DNA from: a virus
IMG/VR virus record: IMGVR_UViG_3300028394_002801
Location: 1 to 64,000 of that record
Length of the DNA stretch: 64,000 nt
Direction: 5' to 3' (one strand)
The translations under genes and the position numbers were made by a program. This document shows, piece after piece, positions 37,101-44,396 of this stretch (position 1 is its first letter; each line of letters opens with the position of its first letter). Below the pieces are notes generated by a model. It searched no databases and had not been told where the DNA came from. It worked only from the letters and a program-made list of their open reading frames with translations.

Positions 37101-38890
37101 GTTGTCCTCCATGCCAAATTCTCAAGGGATAACATATATTTTTTTGAATCATTCCCCTTCTTTGGGGCAATACTCAAATCATATGTCTTATTTATTACTG
37201 AACCTTTTAATCTTCGCCCTTCATTTGTAATACCACTTGTTTTTTGCAAACGTCCATATGTCATATAAGGTGAATCCTTTGTGAATAATCTACAATACTC
37301 TTGGAATGAACCCCCAACCAAAGTTTCAGGGTTTTCATACTTATATGTCTTAACCCTTGAACCTTTTGTTATTTCCTTATATCCATCATTAAACACCTTA
37401 CTAACTTGATCCATAGCATTACCAACATGCTTTAATCTATTTGCACCATTTGGTTGTGAATCTATAATCCTTTGAGTGTCATCCAATATTGAACCTGCCC
37501 TAAAATTATAATTTGTTGATTCTGAACTGTCAAAAGTGGTTTGCTTTGTTCCATTCTCACCATAAATCTCACCACCCTGTCCAGCATTTTTACCTGCATT
37601 ATTTTTATATTTTGGTGAAACCCATGTGAAACCACCCTCAACACCACCACCATCAATATCACTTTTACCATTAAAACCAATTGGGGGGTTGAAAGTCTCC
37701 CCCTCATATACTTTTGAAACCTCTGTTGAACTATAAACACTTGTTCTAATACGTCTTCCAAATTGGTCAATTGGTAAATCTCCTTCTGGTGAAAGAATAT
37801 CAATAATATCCAAATTGTCATTTCCAATATAATAGGCACCTTTGTTGCTTGTGAATAAATCCAAAAAAGAACCTAATATTCCACTTCTTTCATAATTTGG
37901 TTTATATAAATTCTTATTTATATTTTTATATAAAACTGACCTCTGACCAGCCCCCATATTATCATAAAATAATTGTGAACCTGTCTTCTTTTGTTGAAAT
38001 AACCCACCAAGAAACCCCTTATTCCCTTTACCTGTCAAACTTATTGACTCATCAAAGTAACTTCCAACAATAGTTGGAAATGGTAACTCTGCACCAACAA
38101 GTTCCAAGGCCAATTGCGATGCTGCAACAAGTAAATTATTTGGCTTTGTTATACTCCAGTTTGGTTGAATGATTGGATTTGATCCTGTTATAATGTTATA
38201 TACATCCAAAGGGTCATTCAAACTTGCAATAGTTTGCTCAAATTTTTTAGAATTATCAAATTTTATTGATAATCTACCAACTCTCTCAATAAAATATTTG
38301 GTCAAAACCTCTGCACCTAATCTTGTGATATAGGAATCAGCAGATAAATTAGATTTTGTTTCAGCATTATTGGTAAGAATGCCAAAAGGTGTATACATAG
38401 ATGGTGTGAAACTATTATCCCCTACACCCCAATAATATAATATACCCTTTTTTGGTAATTCTGGGTCAAACCAATTTTCATCTTGTTCAATAAAAATGGC
38501 TGAATCAATTAAATTATCTTGTGATGTGTAAAAATTCTTGAGTAAATTATCTTTTAGAATGGGTTTATTAATCTTTAATGCAACAGCATTTTTTAACCCA
38601 TATTCACCATAATTTGTATTATTATTATTTAATACATTTACATCACTTGTTTGAATATAGCCACCATAAGCGCCATATTTGTTTAAAACATATGCCCCTT
38701 TTGCAAATATTGGCTCATCAATAAGTTTATCAGGAGAATCAACAACATTTAATATAGTTGCAAAAGGAGATACCTCATAATTAAATGGGGGACTTTTTCC
38801 ATGCGGGGTTTTTTTGTAAGGTGCTAGATTTTTTGTTATTAACAAATTCCTAAAACTCTCACTATTTCCAAAATCTAAGGGGCTTCTCAT
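34187..38890 (-). CDS. Giant virion protein with OmpA-like region (1567 aa)
   Basis: This is a structural protein directly downstream of the tape-measure gene. Residues ~800-930 look OmpA/MotB-like: a long helix, LIEVTLNSSAS, LLSVRRSSSVIAYLKN and a final RVEICSGF strand, comparable with the GHTDxxG...NxxLSxxRAxxVxxYL pattern that binds peptidoglycan, though the usual GHTD is degenerate. Residues ~1077-1130 (VGDFFHTKIIPDNLSISYDP, then LHWDINPEGIGFQPMIAKVS) form a well-conserved-looking tail-protein block. The N-terminal 800 residues are unrecognised. Peptidoglycan contact during infection is an inference; a baseplate or tube-initiator role fits the location between the tape measure and gp53-like genes. 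Confidence 0.55.
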   Translation of the reverse strand: MRSPLDFGNSESFRNLLITKNLAPYKKTPHGKSPPFNYEVSPFATILNVVDSPDKLIDEPIFAKGAYVLNKYGAYGGYIQTSDVNVLNNNNTNYGEYGLKNAVALKINKPILKDNLLKNFYTSQDNLIDSAIFIEQDENWFDPELPKKGILYYWGVGDNSFTPSMYTPFGILTNNAETKSNLSADSYITRLGAEVLTKYFIERVGRLSIKFDNSKKFEQTIASLNDPLDVYNIITGSNPIIQPNWSITKPNNLLVAASQLALELVGAELPFPTIVGSYFDESISLTGKGNKGFLGGLFQQKKTGSQLFYDNMGAGQRSVLYKNINKNLYKPNYERSGILGSFLDLFTSNKGAYYIGNDNLDIIDILSPEGDLPIDQFGRRIRTSVYSSTEVSKVYEGETFNPPIGFNGKSDIDGGGVEGGFTWVSPKYKNNAGKNAGQGGEIYGENGTKQTTFDSSESTNYNFRAGSILDDTQRIIDSQPNGANRLKHVGNAMDQVSKVFNDGYKEITKGSRVKTYKYENPETLVGGSFQEYCRLFTKDSPYMTYGRLQKTSGITNEGRRLKGSVINKTYDLSIAPKKGNDSKKYMLSLENLAWRTTNKFLDLPECEKGPNGGRIMWFPPYDLKVTDTSSSNWNSNDFLGRPEPVFTYKSTSRTGSLDFSIVVDHPSVLNLITNRVLEKENNSDNINGILSSFFAGCLKYDIYDLAKIYNTMTLSELEEIQKIVKESPSIKDQVSYIKRTVITNNDPISLSDVATPPDETVSTFNKYIEYAFYFDNDVPNSIDANYITAFNSYTASTLYNQAQQLKTFMDSYVKDNFTYLNQFIIDCNDFLAQNNGNLIEVTLNSSASKPANNDYNKLLSVRRSSSVIAYLKNNIKSPNFTIKTNNLGEDTGVTARSSTDPTQTKRVEICSGFTGNTIYSVDAMACRRVAIGSITATKKGVAPKIEPKIEPNITTNESEIKITKQITETKLTTEEQKVYKNVSKRVLQKLLTECDYFETIEETNPFIYNNLKEKLKYFSPAFHSTTPEGLNGRLTFLQQCLRPGDTIPTIRETKDGIVKDFKDARNTAFGVPPVLVLRVGDFFHTKIIPDNLSISYDPLHWDINPEGIGFQPMIAKVSLSFKFVGASGLSNAVDKLQNALSFNYYANTEVYDARADKTDNSLDDMDKKILEFIEEKEKGKTENFDDENIVSAYKTIGEINKTATTLNYITLATDLIESSTAYVNTINSVIQESSKSYNIEFVSLVLKSLNNTAGIYNAATNGEFLLFGVPTDYQKTIDDYTSTIKNNIKNNVDGFIEQINEEFKTEKSIKFDVSNNYQLYVDNEMVKVNDNINVITKSILDAQEKFQKVLSNALFIISNHSGFNGFDGYVDKSGNFFVYKLITSLTGIMDILSGIAERIKTYFLPYLKMNVDNPKGVFTNEQDSLIYLLLYGTFKTKNGLENFEKQILLKTINPDKNVITNNEKISKIFNVYWGNKLTTYNNKYDEVTLKFLSNLTKYTNDMLVKLKEIKPIGTSGYVSAYEVIESPDDATKNALLSLGGGDNYDSNKNTWNKNSDGFILVKNKLMR

Positions 38891-38901
38891 TATGTTTTAT
38901 A

Positions 38902-38909
38902 TATAAATA
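38902..38909 (-). promoter_or_regulatory. TATTTATA box upstream of 1567-aa gene
   Basis: The coding strand reads TTATATTTATATA, 12-19 nt before ATG 38890, inside the 22-nt gap after the tape-measure gene. Confidence 0.4.
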
Positions 38910-38912
38910 TAA

Positions 38913-40721
38913 TTATTCATTAATTTTAAATACTAAAGGTGTAAGAACTGCATTATCTTTTAACCCTAAAGTGTAATTATCAATCTGATTCATTGGTTTA
39001 ACTGCACCAGATGAATCCATCATTTTATGAATTACATCTATTTTAAGATTGAAATCCATATTCTTAAAATTTGATAAACCATTATCTATTTTATTAGTCA
39101 AAATCTGATTATTATCACCATATTGTGGTCCACCCGTGCCACCAGCATTTGTTGGGACAATTTTACCCGTATTTGCATTTTGATTAAGCACCTTTGAACC
39201 AAAATCTTTCATATCATCAAGTGATGTTGCAATCCAACTATCACTCAATCCTTCTTTTTTAGCAGTAGTAAGTAACCGTGTCTTAATTTTATCTATGATA
39301 TCATCCATACTTGGTAACTTTGTTAGAGCTGTTTCCAACCCGCTTGTGAAACTTGTTGAGGTTTTAACCAAATCTGTTAAATCTGTATAGCTATTCTTTA
39401 TAAAAGACCTTATCTCTTTTTGATCTATTGATTCATATACGGTGCTAAGTGTTGGGTCAACAAGCCCCCCTCTTACTTTCTCTTGCATTTCAGCAATTCC
39501 GGGTGTACCAACAGCACCAAACAAAATCTTATATTTTATTGCTTGAACATCATTCTTTATAATATCTGTAATACTCATTGATTCTCTTGCAAGGTCTTCC
39601 ATCGTCTTTGGTTCTTCCTTAGATAATTCTTGCAATTTCTCCATTTGTTTATCTGTTAATTCTGAAACTTTCTGTGCAATTGATGCACCTGTCTTTTCAT
39701 CCTTAACATTAATTACATACTCACCCTTATCATTCAAATAAGATAAGTTAGCAATAAACATTTTTTGGTCTTCTGTAATATCAAACTTAAAATCTATCTC
39801 TGATGACCTTTCATTAAACTCCCTAAGTGCAATTGCCATTTTCTTCACCTTGTCTGCACCTAAACCTGTGGCATCCCCAAGTTCCTTGAACATACCCATT
39901 GCTGATGGATTTATTTCAATCCTTCCTGTTTCAGCATTCAATTCTGTGAACATCTCACCAGCCTTTGCAATACTCTTTATAAGTCCTTCTGGACCATTTA
40001 CTGAACTATTCATCAATGAAAAAGGATCCGCCAAATCACCCATAAAGACACCCAATCTTTGAAATGTAGAAGCAGTTTCAACAGCACCCTCAATATTAAA
40101 CACCTTATCAGCAAATGACTGAATGGAAGACATATCAACTTTAAGCATTGCAGCTGTTGCTGCCATCTTTGAAAACCCTAAAACCCCTTCCTTAAAGTTA
40201 AATCTATTTAATAAATCAGTATTATTAACAACCTCTTTCATTATGGTTTTTGCATCCATACCAACACTCTTAATGTAACTTATTGAATTTTCAACCTCCC
40301 CACCAACTTTAGCAATTGAAATACCCACATCTGAAAAGTTCTTGGTAAGGTCACTAGCACTTACATCCATTAAAGTAGTTAGGGCATATAATTTTTCATA
40401 AATTTCAGGTGAAAATACAACATTCCTTGAAAGTGCTTGACCTGTTTGCTCAACCATAGCAACAATATCACCAATATCACCTCCCAATCTTCTAACAAGT
40501 GGTGCTGTGTCTGCAATAACCCCTTTGAATTCATTAATCCTTGACCTACCAAGAAGAAAACTTTGACTTATTCTGGCAGATTCGGTATCCAATGTCACCA
40601 AAGCTCCAGTAAAGTTTGTCATCTCTTTTATTTGTTCTTTAAGAAAATCAGGATCAAGACCAAATAACTTCCCTTGAAGTTTACCTAAACCCCCAAATAT
40701 ACTATCATAAAATCCTGCCAT
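38913..40721 (-). CDS. Tail tape measure protein
   Basis: This 602-residue protein reads like a tape-measure core: long helices with regular Ala/Ser/Val spacing, TGALVTLDTESARISQSFLL near the start, LGGDIGDIVAMVEQTGQAL, SASDLTKNFSDVGISIAKVG, GFSKMAATAAMLKVDMSSIQ and FADKVFNIEGAVETASTFQR, the same kind of sequence as TP901-type tape measures. The length is close to T4 gp29 (590), so the tail may be about T4 length if the usual residue-to-length ratio holds (inference). No membrane helix is obvious. It follows the gp26-like gene and its terminator and is preceded by a TATTTATA box. Confidence 0.75.
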   Translation of the reverse strand: MAGFYDSIFGGLGKLQGKLFGLDPDFLKEQIKEMTNFTGALVTLDTESARISQSFLLGRSRINEFKGVIADTAPLVRRLGGDIGDIVAMVEQTGQALSRNVVFSPEIYEKLYALTTLMDVSASDLTKNFSDVGISIAKVGGEVENSISYIKSVGMDAKTIMKEVVNNTDLLNRFNFKEGVLGFSKMAATAAMLKVDMSSIQSFADKVFNIEGAVETASTFQRLGVFMGDLADPFSLMNSSVNGPEGLIKSIAKAGEMFTELNAETGRIEINPSAMGMFKELGDATGLGADKVKKMAIALREFNERSSEIDFKFDITEDQKMFIANLSYLNDKGEYVINVKDEKTGASIAQKVSELTDKQMEKLQELSKEEPKTMEDLARESMSITDIIKNDVQAIKYKILFGAVGTPGIAEMQEKVRGGLVDPTLSTVYESIDQKEIRSFIKNSYTDLTDLVKTSTSFTSGLETALTKLPSMDDIIDKIKTRLLTTAKKEGLSDSWIATSLDDMKDFGSKVLNQNANTGKIVPTNAGGTGGPQYGDNNQILTNKIDNGLSNFKNMDFNLKIDVIHKMMDSSGAVKPMNQIDNYTLGLKDNAVLTPLVFKINE

Positions 40722-40738
40722 AAAATATAAATTATATA

Positions 40739-40746
40739 TATAAATA
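40739..40746 (-). promoter_or_regulatory. TATTTATA box upstream of tape measure
   Basis: The coding strand reads CTATTTATATAT, 18-25 nt before ATG 40721 and directly after the terminator stem ending at 40748. Confidence 0.45.
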
Positions 40747-40747
40747 G

Positions 40748-40780
40748 AATAAGGGATGATTTTTTACATCATCCCTTATT
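40748..40780. terminator. Intrinsic terminator after gp26-like gene
   Basis: A perfect 13-bp stem, AATAAGGGATGAT (40748-40760) / ATCATCCCTTATT (40768-40780), has a 7-nt loop. The stop codon of the +1-frame extension (40769) lies inside it, so transcription ends just after that extension and not after the zero-frame stop at 40914. Confidence 0.75.
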
Positions 40781-40960
40781 ATTATTGTTATTAATATCCT
40801 CTGTCCATTTGTGTATCAAGAATTTCCGAAGAAATATTGGCATAGTTAAGAACTCAGAATATGAAACATGTAAAAGTTTTTTTAAATAATAAAATTCTGT
40901 TGATTGTGATAGCCTATAATCCGAAGAAAGGGCGAAAAAACTCCACCCCAAACCCAGCAT
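40769..40960 (-). CDS. +1-frame extension of gp26-like protein
   Basis: This open frame overlaps the last 47 nt of the gp26-like gene in the +1 (or -2) frame and continues to the terminator. From the overlap onward it encodes SSDYRLSQSTEFYYLKKLLH, then VSYSEFLTMPIFLRKFLIHK and WTED. This resembles the expected C-terminus of T4_baseplate-family (gp26-type) proteins, where a YSExxxMPxxxRxxxIxxL pattern is usual. The frame is closed by TGA just upstream of ATG 40960, so the two frames can only be joined within 40914-40960, which contains TTT TTT CGC. Its own ATG is probably incidental. It is either the product of programmed frameshifting, or the second half of one gene broken by a mutation or assembly indel. 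Confidence 0.6.
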   Translation of the reverse strand: MLGLGWSFFALSSDYRLSQSTEFYYLKKLLHVSYSEFLTMPIFLRKFLIHKWTEDINNNNNKG

Positions 40961-41663
40961 TCACTGTGGTCACATCTCCTGATGGGGTCTTGATATCTTT
41001 TTTCATATTAAGTTTAGGCTCATTTTCAGTTAAATATCTACGTATAAATTTTGAATCAGCAATTGGCATAGTCTCCACATGTTTAACAATATTAGTCTTA
41101 TCAATTTCACCATTAATTTCAACAATTTCCCTAGATAATCTTAATGTTGCCTTGGGTGCAATCCTTGATGGGGGGTAATTATCAATTATATCATTCACCT
41201 CCAATATTTCACCATATGTCAAAGGTTTTAATTTAACCACATCCCCACTCTTGGGAAGAGTAACTGTATATGTTCCATCCTCATTTGGCTTATTACCAGG
41301 CTCAATACTTAACTCACCCAAATCAACAATTGCCTTAAAAGACTTTCCGGTCTTGGGGTCAGTAACTGAAAGTTCAATATCTGAACCAAAAGAAGTATTT
41401 CTCAAAAAGATTAGAATTGCTTCTATATCACTTTCAATCATATCCTCTGGTCTTATATCATATTCATATATTTTGTTCTTCAAAAGTTGTAATGTGAAAT
41501 TCTTGCTATTACCTAATAATAGATTCTCATCAGCAGCTGTTAAATAACCAACTTTAACTGCTTTTTTCTTGTTTTTGTAAAAGATGCCACCAGAAGGTAG
41601 TTGGACAACATCATGGGGTAAATCAAAATTTGATTGACCATACTCTTTAGATTTATCTTCCAT
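40914..41663 (-). CDS. Tail assembly chaperone / gp26-like baseplate hub protein
   Basis: The 249-residue zero-frame product has features of the T4_baseplate family (gp26-like): VVQLPSGGIFYKNKKKAVKV at the start, LTAADENLLLGNS, a (D/E)DMIESDIEAILIFLRNTSF helix, a four-strand middle with VKLKPLTYGEI, and EFFRPFFGL at the end. It sits between tape measure and tail tube, the normal place for tail assembly chaperones. The frame stops at TAG 40914 just where family members usually continue; the continuation is in another frame (see 40769-40960). No upstream TATTTATA box; the gene is 41 nt from a terminator that isolates it from the tail tube gene. Confidence 0.6.
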   Translation of the reverse strand: MEDKSKEYGQSNFDLPHDVVQLPSGGIFYKNKKKAVKVGYLTAADENLLLGNSKNFTLQLLKNKIYEYDIRPEDMIESDIEAILIFLRNTSFGSDIELSVTDPKTGKSFKAIVDLGELSIEPGNKPNEDGTYTVTLPKSGDVVKLKPLTYGEILEVNDIIDNYPPSRIAPKATLRLSREIVEINGEIDKTNIVKHVETMPIADSKFIRRYLTENEPKLNMKKDIKTPSGDVTTVNAGFGVEFFRPFFGL

Positions 41664-41717
41664 AAATTTTATTTTAATAATAGATTTAAATTGAAGAAAA
41701 GAAAATAGTTAAAATAA

Positions 41718-41759
41718 AAAATCCATATGTAAATGTTAATACATAAACATATGGATTTT
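41718..41759. terminator. Intrinsic terminator after tail tube gene
   Basis: There is a perfect 13-bp inverted repeat AAAATCCATATGT (41718-41730) / ACATATGGATTTT (41747-41759) with a 16-nt loop. A/T-tracts on both sides make it usable in both directions. Confidence 0.7.
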
Positions 41760-41781
41760 AATGCGATTAAATCTATTAAGT

Positions 41782-42270
41782 TTAATAAACCAATATACAT
41801 CTATCTGGCTGAATAGTCACACTAATTCCTGCAATTGCATCAGAACTATAACTTAAATTACCAAAGTCAACATTTGTTAATAGGCAACCTTCAAGCAACC
41901 ATTTTTCAATTACAACTCCTGTTGGGTCAAGCATTTCTAATGTTAAATTTTGCTTATATCCAGCAGCATAACCCATTCTGCCTGTTACTGATTCAGCATG
42001 TAATCTAACCCACTCCATTAATGCTTGTGAAGCTGATGGTCCAATTGGATCCCTAAACTTAACACTAATAGCTTCCCACTTAAATCTTCCTGAAACATAT
42101 GTTGATGTATTCAAGAATTGTATCTCTGTTGAAGCTATGCTAATCTTAGGTCTTGATGCTGTTTCAACAAACCATTCATTTATACCCATACTTGATGGAA
42201 ACCTCAAAATGAACCTATTTTCCCTTTTTGGTTCGTATGGTAGGGGCATTTTCATTAATAAATCAGCCAT
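41782..42270 (-). CDS. Tail tube protein, T4 gp19-like
   Basis: This 162-residue protein forms the stacked hexameric rings of the inner tail tube. The signature is strong: RENRFILRFPSSMGINEWFV near the start, IEF-like strand TEIQFLNTSTYVSGRFKWE, then GPSASQALMEWVRLHAES and VTGRMGYAAGYKQNLTLEML, which closely follows the T4 gp19-type pattern PSASxxVxEWxRxHxESxTGRxGYAAxYK. T4 gp19 is 163 residues. Expression is probably high; the gene forms its own unit between a 200-bp A/T-rich leader and a terminator. Confidence 0.9.
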   Translation of the reverse strand: MADLLMKMPLPYEPKRENRFILRFPSSMGINEWFVETASRPKISIASTEIQFLNTSTYVSGRFKWEAISVKFRDPIGPSASQALMEWVRLHAESVTGRMGYAAGYKQNLTLEMLDPTGVVIEKWLLEGCLLTNVDFGNLSYSSDAIAGISVTIQPDRCILVY

Positions 42271-42472
42271 ATTTTATTTTTTAATTTTTTTTTATTATTA
42301 TATTATAACTTATAATAAATATAGGGAATATAAAAATATTTCAACTTTTTTAAAAAATAGTTCAAAAAACACTATTTACTTTTTTTATAAGATGATATAA
42401 TTTTATATATATTAATATAATTAATTATTATTAATAATAATAATATTACTATTATAATATAATATATAATTA
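42271..42472. other. 202-bp extreme A/T intergenic region
   Basis: This is nearly pure A/T DNA with TTA/ATT runs, no credible ORF, a weak inverted repeat AAATAGT/ACTATTT (42355-42361, 42371-42377) followed by a T-run, and a TATTTATT box on the minus strand at 42314-42321 (44 nt before the tail tube ATG). It is the largest gene-free gap apart from the coding accessory regions. It may hold a strong tail-tube promoter, the terminator of the HAD gene, or an easily melted origin-like stretch. Confidence 0.5.
42314..42321 (-). promoter_or_regulatory. TATTTATT box upstream of tail tube gene
   Basis: The coding strand reads CTATATTTATTAT, a one-mismatch copy of the recurring box. At 44-51 nt before ATG 42270 it is farther from the start than elsewhere. 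Confidence 0.3.
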
Positions 42473-43291
42473 TTAATATTTATTAACTTTTTCTTTTTCA
42501 CCTTTATTTGTTGAATATATTGTTAATCCTTTTCTATTAACTTTATCTTTCATAACTTCAATATTTTTAGGATCATCATCAGAAAATCCTATTGTGAAAT
42601 TCAATATATTACCTTTTTCTCCATTCATATCATTTTTAAAGTAAAATGCTTTTTTGAGTCTTTCTGACATATCTTCACAATAATCATAAAATTCATTTAA
42701 TGCTTTAACTTTCTCAATTTCAGGATTTGCTGCACTACCAGATCCAAATGATACTGGGTAGAATTTACATAAATCCAAATATTCATCAACAATATCTTCA
42801 TATTGATTTTCTGGTGCAACTAAATCCCTATATTTCTGTAAATTTTTAATTAACTTTTCTTCATCAATACCATTAAACCCATTTGTTATATATTTCTTAA
42901 CACCTTTCTTTAAAGTTTCTGGATTATGTCCCCTTGCTGTAATAATTGAAAAAATTGAACCATTATTAATTGCTTCTTTAAAATCATCAAAAGCTGGACC
43001 TTTCTTTGCTGTAAGCACATCAGATAAAAAAGCCTCATCACCTGTAACTTTAAATTGTCTAAATGGTAAATCAGCATAATTAACTATTGTTGTACCTCTA
43101 TATTTAAAATTAGTCTTTCCAATTTCCCCTCTATATTTGGCAAAATCATGGGTTGACATTCCAACTTCATCACCAACATCATCAATTAATATAATTTCAG
43201 TTGGCATATATACAATATTATCATCCCAATCAAATGCATAATATTTCATATCAGGTGTTCCTTCATTATTAAAACCTTCAAATAAATTCAT
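42473..43291 (-). CDS. HAD-superfamily hydrolase-like protein
   Basis: The 272-residue protein has HAD-fold landmarks: YAFDWDDNIVYMPTEI (Asp21-Trp-Asp23, motif I), SIITARGH (Thr/Ser of motif II) and FTIGFSDDDPKNIEV (motif IV acidic pair). HAD enzymes are mostly Mg-dependent phosphatases; phage members include polynucleotide and nucleotide phosphatases, but the substrate cannot be read here. A large insert with a helical, Lys-rich middle (residues ~130-220) is present. The gene is alone between an A/T-rich gap and a TATTTATA box, next to the lysis candidate. Metabolic or nucleic-acid-end processing roles are both possible. Confidence 0.6.
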   Translation of the reverse strand: MNLFEGFNNEGTPDMKYYAFDWDDNIVYMPTEIILIDDVGDEVGMSTHDFAKYRGEIGKTNFKYRGTTIVNYADLPFRQFKVTGDEAFLSDVLTAKKGPAFDDFKEAINNGSIFSIITARGHNPETLKKGVKKYITNGFNGIDEEKLIKNLQKYRDLVAPENQYEDIVDEYLDLCKFYPVSFGSGSAANPEIEKVKALNEFYDYCEDMSERLKKAFYFKNDMNGEKGNILNFTIGFSDDDPKNIEVMKDKVNRKGLTIYSTNKGEKEKVNKY

Positions 43292-43304
43292 AATAAATTT
43301 TTTA

Positions 43305-43312
43305 TATAAATA
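43305..43312 (-). promoter_or_regulatory. TATTTATA box upstream of HAD-like gene
   Basis: The coding strand reads ATGATATTTATATA, 14-21 nt before ATG 43291, in the 29-nt gap after the glucosaminidase-like gene. Confidence 0.45.
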
Positions 43313-43320
43313 TCATTAAA

Positions 43321-44256
43321 TTAAAATTCTTCAATAATGATTGGAAGGTTTTCTGTTTTGAATTTCCAAAATTCTGCCATAAATTGTGCTCTAAACTTAT
43401 ACTTGGGGTCTGTATGATAACCAGATTCATAAACACACTTGCATATGCTTTCATATAATTGTTTCTTTGGTAATTCATAATTTGCTTTTTTGCATTCATA
43501 ATATCTTCCTGAATTTAATACTTTTGCCCAAGCCTCAATTCCTTCTTGAGTATTTTTTGCACTCATAAATTTTGCTTTCATAGTTACATTTTTTCCCCTT
43601 ATCACTTCATAGGTTCTATATGTCACAGAACCATATCCCTTAAATGCCTTCATTCCCCCCGCATTTGCGTGCAGTCGCCATAAGTTGGTCTCAATGCCAT
43701 TAGTAGTTGCCTCAATGATAAAGAATGAATAGAGCATAGATATGGGGAATTCTGTCAATAGATGTAAATTCATTAACATACTCTCGTAATGGAATGCCAT
43801 CCACATTCTCCTCATCTGAACCAAAGTTGCATTTTCCAAATTTCTAAATCCATTAGTTTTTAGATGTTTTCTTAATGCAGTCTTATCCATATTTCGAATA
43901 TCATAAACATATGACCTTTTTCCATAAGCATCCTCATCAATTATTGTAACACCTTCAAGAGCATCATTTTCTGGTATGATTGATTCTGTTGTATCAACTT
44001 TCACTTTAATGGTTTCAATCACCTTTTCAATAAAAACTGTTTCTTGTTGAATTATTGGAAGATAAGATTGTTTTTCATATTTAATTTTGTTTGGGGTATA
44101 TATTATCCCCAATAAAAATGAACCCCATAATCCAAGTGCAATATAGATTGCAACACTAGGGTTGTTCTTTGGTAAAGTATTTTTTTTCATTAATTTATAT
44201 ATTATATAAAAAAATAATACTTGATATAGTGAAAGTAAAGTAATTGCCCCTAACAT
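43321..44256 (-). CDS. Membrane-anchored glucosaminidase-like lysis protein
   Basis: The protein (311 aa from ATG 44256) has two N-terminal membrane helices (LGAITLLSLYQVLFFYIIYK and SVAIYIALGLWGSFLLGIIY), a linker, then a lysozyme-like glucosaminidase (GH73-type) region: FPISMLYSFFIIEATTNGIE (putative catalytic Glu in FIIE), LHANAGGMKAFKGYG, AKNTQEGIEAWAKVLNSGRY, and ESGYHTDPKYKFRAQFMAEF, the typical YATDPxY ending. It should cleave peptidoglycan glycan strands, probably at lysis, from an inner-membrane anchor. I chose ATG 44256 because the longer frame starts at TTG 44271 against the terminator. Closest alternative: an anchored endolysin needing holin or membrane depolarisation. Confidence 0.6.
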   Translation of the reverse strand: MLGAITLLSLYQVLFFYIIYKLMKKNTLPKNNPSVAIYIALGLWGSFLLGIIYTPNKIKYEKQSYLPIIQQETVFIEKVIETIKVKVDTTESIIPENDALEGVTIIDEDAYGKRSYVYDIRNMDKTALRKHLKTNGFRNLENATLVQMRRMWMAFHYESMLMNLHLLTEFPISMLYSFFIIEATTNGIETNLWRLHANAGGMKAFKGYGSVTYRTYEVIRGKNVTMKAKFMSAKNTQEGIEAWAKVLNSGRYYECKKANYELPKKQLYESICKCVYESGYHTDPKYKFRAQFMAEFWKFKTENLPIIIEEF

Positions 44257-44280
44257 ATATAAAAACCCCAAATATTAAAA

Positions 44281-44310
44281 AACCCCCACTTCTATTTTGA
44301 GGTGGGGGTT
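44281..44310. terminator. Intrinsic terminator upstream of glucosaminidase-like gene
   Basis: The stem is AACCCCCAC (44281-44289) / GTGGGGGTT (44302-44310) with a 12-nt loop, followed on the minus-strand transcript by a T6 tract. It follows the second copy of the sheath 3' end, so it was probably the original terminator of the sheath gene. Confidence 0.75.
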
Positions 44311-44367
44311 TGTTGTAAAATTCCATCATTATAAACCATTATGGTATTTAATGTTGGTTATATCCAT

Positions 44368-44396
44368 CATTATACATCTTCAAATGAAGCACCAGT
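44368..44396. repeat. 29-bp direct repeat, copy 1 (displaced sheath gene end)
   Basis: This is identical over 29 bp to 46188-46216. Read on the minus strand it repeats the last eight sense codons and stop of the tail sheath gene (TGASFEDV, stop) directly after the homing endonuclease stop codon, but with no sheath gene in front of it. Confidence 0.9.

Noticed and set aside
44257-44271. Start of the glucosaminidase-like gene at TTG 44271
   Set aside because: It lies against the terminator stem and adds only five residues; ATG 44256 is directly downstream.
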